Source of the DNA: JAYOFM01 sp038117225 | GTDB lineage: Bacteria; Pseudomonadota; Alphaproteobacteria; Rhodospirillales; Casp-alpha2 | Assembly (NCBI GenBank): GCA_038117225.1 | Contig: JAYOFM010000073.1 | Span: forward strand, 1 to 19,509 | Length of the DNA stretch: 19,509 nucleotides | Reading direction: 5' to 3' | Shown: positions 15,539 through 19,509 of the stretch, one piece after another | Layout of the letters: every line of letters begins with the position of its first letter | Position numbering within the stretch: position 1 is the first letter of the stretch | The notes under the pieces: generated by a model | The model's database searches: none | Told to the model about the DNA's origin: nothing | Seen by the model: only the letters and a program-made list of their open reading frames with translations | Position numbers and translations under genes: made by a program

Positions 15539-15577
15539 GCCCCTTGCCCCGAACCGCCCGGTGAGGCAATCAGGGGC
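15539..15577 (+). promoter_or_regulatory. Possible hairpin masking the rsmB ribosome binding site
   Basis: GCCCCT (15539-15544) plus TGCC (15545-15548) can pair with GGCA (15565-15568) and AGGGGC (15572-15577), with a three-base bulge. AGGGG is the only Shine-Dalgarno-like sequence before the rsmB ATG, and it ends at the start codon. The pairing is seen; the regulatory role is speculative. Confidence 0.25.
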
Positions 15578-16933
15578 ATGACCACGCCCTCTTCTTCCGC
15601 CCGGCCAATGCACGCCGGTCACGACAATAGTCCCGATGCCCGCGCCGTGGCGTTGGATCTGTTCGCGGCGGTACTGCGCGAACAGCGATCGCTCGACGAC
15701 GCCCTGGCGACGCACCGGGGCCTGCGCCGGCTGACCAACCAGGATCGCGCCTTCGCCCGGCATCTGACGGCGACCATGCTGCGCCGTCTTGGCCAGATCG
15801 ATACGGTGCTCGACGCCTTCATGAAGAAACCTTTGAAAGGTGGCGCCAAGACGGCACTGGATATTCTTCGCCTGGGCGCCGCGCAGTTGTTGTTCATGAA
15901 CACGGCGGCGCATGCCGCCGTCTCGACCGCCGTCGACCTCACCACGCGGCGTGGGCAGGGACGGCTCAAGGGCTTGGTCAACGCGGTGCTGCGGCGTGTC
16001 GAACGCGAGGGCGCCGAACATATCGCCAACCAGGACGCGGCGCGTCTCAACACACCGGACTGGATGTGGGACGAACTGATCGCGGCCTATGGCGAGGACC
16101 GGACGCGCGCCATCGCCGAGGCACATCAAGCCGAGCCGCCGCTGGATATCACCGTGAAACCCGGAACCGGCGATGAATGGGCGGAGCGCCTGGACGCCGA
16201 GACCCTGCCGACCGGCACGCTACGCCAACGTCACGGCGGTGACATCACCGGCCTCGCGGGTTTCGCCGAAGGCGCCTGGTGGATCCAGGACGCGGCGGCG
16301 GCATTACCAGCGCGACTGTTGTGCAACGCGCTCGGCGATATTGCCGGCAAGCGCGTTTTCGATCTTTGTGCCGCACCCGGCGGCAAGACCCTGCAATTGG
16401 CGGCGGCCGGCGCCGATGTGGTGGCCATTGACCGTTCGGAATCTCGGCTGACGCGGCTGCATGCAAATCTGAAACGACTCGGCCTCTATGCCGAGGTCGC
16501 GGCGGCGAAAGTCGAATCCTGGCAACCCTCGGACGGCCGTCTCGCCGACGCGGTCCTGCTTGATGCGCCATGCTCCGCGACCGGAACGTTACGGCGCCAT
16601 CCCGACGTTGCCTATCTGAAATCAATGACCGATGTCGCCGCGCTGCAGGCGGCGCAAACGCGGATGCTCGCGGCGGCGGCGGCGCTAACGGCACCCGGCG
16701 GTGTTCTTGTTTATTGTGTCTGTTCCTTGCTGCCACAAGAGGGACCGGCGGTGGTGGAGGCTTTTCTCGCCGACCACAAGGAGTTTTCCCGCCACCCCAT
16801 CGCGGCGTCGGAAATCACCGGCCTCGATGGCGCGATCAACGCCGCCGGAGAACTCCGAACCCTACCCAGCCAGTGGTCGGAATTCGGCGGTCTCGACGGA
16901 TTTTATGCGGCGCGGCTGGTGCGCGCTGTTTGA
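15578..16933 (+). CDS. rsmB: 16S rRNA (cytosine-967 C5)-methyltransferase RsmB
   Basis: A 451-residue RsmB/NOP-family enzyme. The N-terminal 150 residues form a NusB-like RNA-binding domain (ARAVALDLFAAVL, NQDRAFARHL, GRLKGLVNAVLRR). The C-terminal SAM-dependent domain shows the SAM loop FDLCAAPGGKT (D262-T271), ADVVAIDRSE, DAPCSATG with C332, and YCVCS with C382; the last two are the paired cysteines of RNA m5C methyltransferases. Length and layout match RsmB (Fmu). The N terminus may begin a little later, because the first 20 residues (Ser/Pro-rich) look non-conserved. It lies 48 bases after htpX, a pairing often seen in alphaproteobacteria. The frame following the stop leads into the SxtJ-type gene 73 bases on. 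Confidence 0.94.
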   Translation: MTTPSSSARPMHAGHDNSPDARAVALDLFAAVLREQRSLDDALATHRGLRRLTNQDRAFARHLTATMLRRLGQIDTVLDAFMKKPLKGGAKTALDILRLGAAQLLFMNTAAHAAVSTAVDLTTRRGQGRLKGLVNAVLRRVEREGAEHIANQDAARLNTPDWMWDELIAAYGEDRTRAIAEAHQAEPPLDITVKPGTGDEWAERLDAETLPTGTLRQRHGGDITGLAGFAEGAWWIQDAAAALPARLLCNALGDIAGKRVFDLCAAPGGKTLQLAAAGADVVAIDRSESRLTRLHANLKRLGLYAEVAAAKVESWQPSDGRLADAVLLDAPCSATGTLRRHPDVAYLKSMTDVAALQAAQTRMLAAAAALTAPGGVLVYCVCSLLPQEGPAVVEAFLADHKEFSRHPIAASEITGLDGAINAAGELRTLPSQWSEFGGLDGFYAARLVRAV

Positions 16934-17006
16934 TGATGCCCTCGGCCTTTACATAGACTGCCTGGCAACGCTAAACACGGGCGCAGCGACGCCCTTGAGG
17001 ATGGTT

Positions 17007-17444
17007 ATGATGTCCCGCGAGCCCCAGTTACATGAAGATTACGGCCGGCACGACGATATCAAGGTCGGTAGCGAACGTGGTTTCGGCGTCGTATTCGCCG
17101 TCGTCTTTGGTGTCATCGCACTGTGGCCACTGCTGAACGGTGAACCGATCCGGAATTGGGCCGCCGCCGTCGGCGCCGTATTCCTGTTGTTGGCATTGGC
17201 CTACCCACCGTCCCTGCGACCACTCAATCTGCTCTGGTTCCGTCTCGGCATGGTGATGTATAAGGTCGTCAATCCGGTCGTCATGGCGTTGTTGTATTTC
17301 ACCACGGTGGTCCCGACGGGCGTGTTGATGCGATTGTTCGGCAAGGATCCCATGAATCTCAAATTCGATCCGGCGGCCAAATCGTACTGGATCACGCGTG
17401 AACCAGCCGGCCCGGAACCCGAAACCATGAAGAACCAGTTCTAG
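17007..17444 (+). CDS. SxtJ-family membrane protein
   Basis: About 145 residues. The start is uncertain among ATGs at 17001, 17007 and 17010; GAGG at 16997-17000 favours 17007 or 17010. A charged N terminus (REPQLHEDYGRHDDIKVGSER) precedes hydrophobic helices at about FGVVFAVVFGVIALWPLL, WAAAVGAVFLLLALAYP and VVMALLYFTTVVPTGVLM, with the conserved-looking PLNLLWFRLG between them. It ends in a short cytoplasmic tail with KSYW. This matches the SxtJ-type small membrane proteins encoded beside O-carbamoyltransferases, first named in saxitoxin clusters and widespread outside them; their function is unknown. It is the first gene of a three-gene cassette, 27 bases before the SxtK-like gene. Confidence 0.82.
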   Translation: MMSREPQLHEDYGRHDDIKVGSERGFGVVFAVVFGVIALWPLLNGEPIRNWAAAVGAVFLLLALAYPPSLRPLNLLWFRLGMVMYKVVNPVVMALLYFTTVVPTGVLMRLFGKDPMNLKFDPAAKSYWITREPAGPEPETMKNQF

Positions 17445-17471
17445 TCACGGCATAAGGCACGCAGGAAAAAC

Positions 17472-17621
17472 ATGGCATTCATTAGCGAACTCTGGACCTT
17501 CCTTCGCGTCCGCAAGAAATTCTGGTTGCTGCCGATCATCGTCATGATGGCGGTCTTCGGCGGGTTGGTGGTGCTGAGCCAGGGCTCGGCCGTGGCGCCC
17601 TTCATCTACACGATCTTTTAG
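17472..17621 (+). CDS. SxtK/DUF5989-like single-helix membrane peptide
   Basis: A 49-residue frame starting MAFISELWTFLRVRKKFWLLP and ending in FIYTIF. A short amphipathic stretch and a basic RVRKK patch precede one transmembrane helix (about residues 17-38, WLLPIIVMMAVFGGLVVL). The pattern EFxxFLRxRKKFWLLPIxxxLxLxGxLxVxxxxSAxAPFIYxxF is typical of the DUF5989 family, which accompanies SxtJ and SxtI-type carbamoyltransferases. AGGA five bases before the ATG is a good ribosome binding site. It lies between the SxtJ-type gene and the carbamoyltransferase, 24 bases before the latter. It possibly anchors the carbamoyltransferase or its partner at the membrane, which is inference. Confidence 0.85.
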   Translation: MAFISELWTFLRVRKKFWLLPIIVMMAVFGGLVVLSQGSAVAPFIYTIF

Positions 17622-17645
17622 ACTTACCCCGAGGAGACGGGCGCC

Positions 17646-19490
17646 TTGCGCATTCTGGGTATCAGCGCCTTCTACCACGACAGTGCCGCGGCATTGGTCG
17701 AGGACGGCGGCATTATCGCCGCCGCGCAGGAAGAGCGCTTCACCCGCAAGAAACACGATGCCCGCTTTCCCGAGAGCGCCATCCGCTATTGCCTGGACGA
17801 AGCCGGTTGCGGCCTCGACGGCGTCGATTTCGTCGCCTTTTACGACAAGCCGTTCCTCAAGTTCGAACGGCTGTTGGAAACCTACGTTTCCTTCGCACCG
17901 CGCGGATTTCAGTCGTTCAGGATGGCGCTACCGGTGTGGCTGAAGGAAAAGCTGTTTCAGAAGGACTTATTGCGCAAACGGTTCAAGGAATTCGATGCGA
18001 ATTTCGATTGGCAAACGAAACTGCTGTTCGCCGAGCACCACCAAAGCCACGCCGCGTCGGCATTCTATCCGTCGCCGTTCGAGGAAGCGGTGGTGCTGAC
18101 CATGGACGGCGTCGGTGAGTGGGCGACCACGTCGGTGGCCATCGGTCGCGGCAGCGAATTGCGCATGACCAAGGAAATCCACTTTCCCCATTCGCTCGGT
18201 CTGCTTTATTCCGCCTTCACCTACTATACCGGCTTCAAGGTCAATTCCGGCGAGTACAAGGTCATGGGCCTCGCCCCCTATGGCGAGCCGATCTACAAGG
18301 ACCTGATTCTCGATAGCGTCATGGACCTGAAGGACGACGGGTCGTTCCGGCTCGATCAATCCTACTTCGACTATTGCACTGGTCTACGCATGACCAATGA
18401 CAAGTTCGCTGCCCTGTTCGGCGGGCCGGCGCGCGCCGCCGAGGAGTTGCTGACGCAGCGACACATGGACTTGGCGGCTTCGGTGCAGGCGGTGACCGAG
18501 GAGGTGGTGTTACGGCTGACCCGGTCGTTGCGCGAGGAAACTGGTATCGCCAATCTTTGCCTGGCCGGCGGCGTGGCCTTGAACTGTGTCGCCAACGGCA
18601 AGGTTTTGCGCGACGGTCGTTTCGACAATGTCTGGGTACAGCCGGCGGCGGGCGACGCTGGCGGTGCCTTGGGCGCGGCGTTGAACGCCTACCATCATTA
18701 CCAGGGCCAACCGCGCAAGTTGAACGGCGCCCGCAAGGGCCGGGACGCCATGGCCGGGTCGTACCTGGGTCCGTCCTACGCCCAGAGTGAGATCGAGAAG
18801 CGGCTGAGCGAAGCCGGCGCCTCGTTCGAGGTCATGGACGACGCGGTGATGACCGACGCCACCGTCGCCGCGCTGGTCGATGAAAAGGCGGTGGGCTGGT
18901 TCCAGGGCCGCATGGAATTCGGACCGCGCGCCCTCGGCGGCCGCTCGATCCTCGGCGACCCGCGTTCACCAGCGATGCAGAAGACACTCAATCTTCGGGT
19001 CAAGTACCGGGAAAGTTTCCGCCCCTTCGCGCCGTCCGTGCTGCGCGAGGATGTCGCCGACTGGTTCGACATCGACGCCGACAGCCCCTACATGCTGATG
19101 GTCGCCCCCGTCGTCGAAAGCCGGCGCCGCGAGATGACCCCGGAACAGCAGGCGCTGTTCGGCATCGAAAAACTGAACGTGCCGCGATCCGATATCCCCG
19201 CCGTCACCCACGTCGATTATTCCGCCCGCATACAAACCGTCCACGCCGACACCAATCCGCGTTATCATGCGTTGATCAGCGGGTTCAAGGCGGCGACCGG
19301 CTGCCCGGTACTGGTCAACACCAGTTTCAACGTGCGCGGCGAGCCCATCGTGTGCACCCCGGAAGATGCCTTCCGCTGCTTCATGGGATCCGATATCGAG
19401 GTATTGGTCGTCGGTAATTGTTATCTCCGCAAGGAAGACCAGGACCCCGCCCTGAAGCTCGACTACAAGGACGCCTTCGAGCTCGATTGA
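17646..19490 (+). CDS. NodU/SxtI-type O-carbamoyltransferase
   Basis: A 614-residue protein of the CmcH/NodU/TobZ family, which forms carbamoyl-adenylate from carbamoyl phosphate and ATP and transfers the carbamoyl to a hydroxyl of a sugar or natural product. The N-terminal Kae1-like domain opens with RILGISAFYHDSAAAL and carries the metal-site motif HHQSHAASA (H131, H135) and MDGVGEW (D154), then LCLAGGVALNCVANG. The C-terminal domain shows GRMEFGPRALGGRSIL, RPFAPSVL and VNTSFNVRGEPIV. The start is a TTG at 17646, with GAGGAG about ten bases upstream; it places the conserved ILGIS at the N terminus. The acceptor is unknown; because the neighbours are membrane proteins, a surface glycan or lipid-linked substrate is plausible. 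No nodulation or saxitoxin genes are seen. Confidence 0.93.
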   Translation: MRILGISAFYHDSAAALVEDGGIIAAAQEERFTRKKHDARFPESAIRYCLDEAGCGLDGVDFVAFYDKPFLKFERLLETYVSFAPRGFQSFRMALPVWLKEKLFQKDLLRKRFKEFDANFDWQTKLLFAEHHQSHAASAFYPSPFEEAVVLTMDGVGEWATTSVAIGRGSELRMTKEIHFPHSLGLLYSAFTYYTGFKVNSGEYKVMGLAPYGEPIYKDLILDSVMDLKDDGSFRLDQSYFDYCTGLRMTNDKFAALFGGPARAAEELLTQRHMDLAASVQAVTEEVVLRLTRSLREETGIANLCLAGGVALNCVANGKVLRDGRFDNVWVQPAAGDAGGALGAALNAYHHYQGQPRKLNGARKGRDAMAGSYLGPSYAQSEIEKRLSEAGASFEVMDDAVMTDATVAALVDEKAVGWFQGRMEFGPRALGGRSILGDPRSPAMQKTLNLRVKYRESFRPFAPSVLREDVADWFDIDADSPYMLMVAPVVESRRREMTPEQQALFGIEKLNVPRSDIPAVTHVDYSARIQTVHADTNPRYHALISGFKAATGCPVLVNTSFNVRGEPIVCTPEDAFRCFMGSDIEVLVVGNCYLRKEDQDPALKLDYKDAFELD

Positions 19491-19495
19491 ACACC

Positions 19496-19509
19496 ATGCG
19501 CGACGTATT
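19496..19509 (+). CDS. Possible start of the next gene (3' partial)
   Basis: An ATG five bases after the carbamoyltransferase stop opens a frame reading MRDV to the window edge. The tight spacing suggests a further operon member, but four codons cannot identify it. Confidence 0.3.

Noticed and set aside
16948..16980. TTTACA with an AT-rich stretch about 17 bases on, before the SxtJ-type gene
   Set aside because: The -10 match is poor, so I could not support a promoter, although the cassette may well have one here.
1..19509. CRISPR arrays, tRNA/rRNA genes, insertion sequences, attachment sites
   Set aside because: No direct-repeat arrays, cloverleaf-like sequences, transposase motifs or terminal inverted repeats were seen on reading both strands.

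Overview
The window comes from a GC-rich alphaproteobacterium, most likely a Rhodospirillales-type lineage. The evidence is gene order and family content: a hemD-mic60-hemY block divergent from tsaD, an alphaproteobacterial-type mitofilin, a DUF1674 (SDHAF4-like) small protein next to htpX and rsmB, and many GTG/TTG-tolerant, GC-ending codons. It is an ordinary chromosomal region. I see no insertion sequence, prophage, CRISPR array, tRNA or rRNA.

Layout. Bases 1-126 hold the Lys/Ala-rich tail of a rightward gene that meets the leftward hem block at a shared hairpin (161-200). The block (3983 down to 210) encodes uroporphyrinogen-III synthase (hemD), a Mic60/mitofilin-like inner-membrane coiled-coil protein, and the TPR membrane protein HemY. 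tsaD (tRNA t6A synthesis) diverges from hemD over 67 bp. After tsaD comes the most unusual gene in the window, a 1188-residue multi-cofactor flavin/Fe-S oxidoreductase at 5335-8901. It is followed by gpsA, a YciI-family protein and a small Rieske-type ferredoxin. acs (acetyl-CoA synthetase) has its own candidate promoter and a strong terminator shared with a convergent TPR protein gene. A 55-codon DUF1674 gene (14382-14549, minus strand) lies divergent from htpX, which is followed by rsmB.

The right end is a compact cassette: an SxtJ-family membrane protein, a 49-residue SxtK/DUF5989-like membrane peptide and a NodU/SxtI-type O-carbamoyltransferase. A further reading frame may start at the right edge. 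This trio recurs in bacteria and in saxitoxin clusters, and the roles of the two small partners are unknown.

The two best candidates for unexplored biology are the 1188-residue oxidoreductase, which joins a GltD/NfnB-like half to a PyrK/NfnA-like half behind an unrecognised N-terminal domain and sits between the usually adjacent tsaD and gpsA, and the carbamoyltransferase cassette. Most other genes are housekeeping (haem synthesis, tRNA/rRNA modification, phospholipid precursor, acetate activation, membrane proteolysis).
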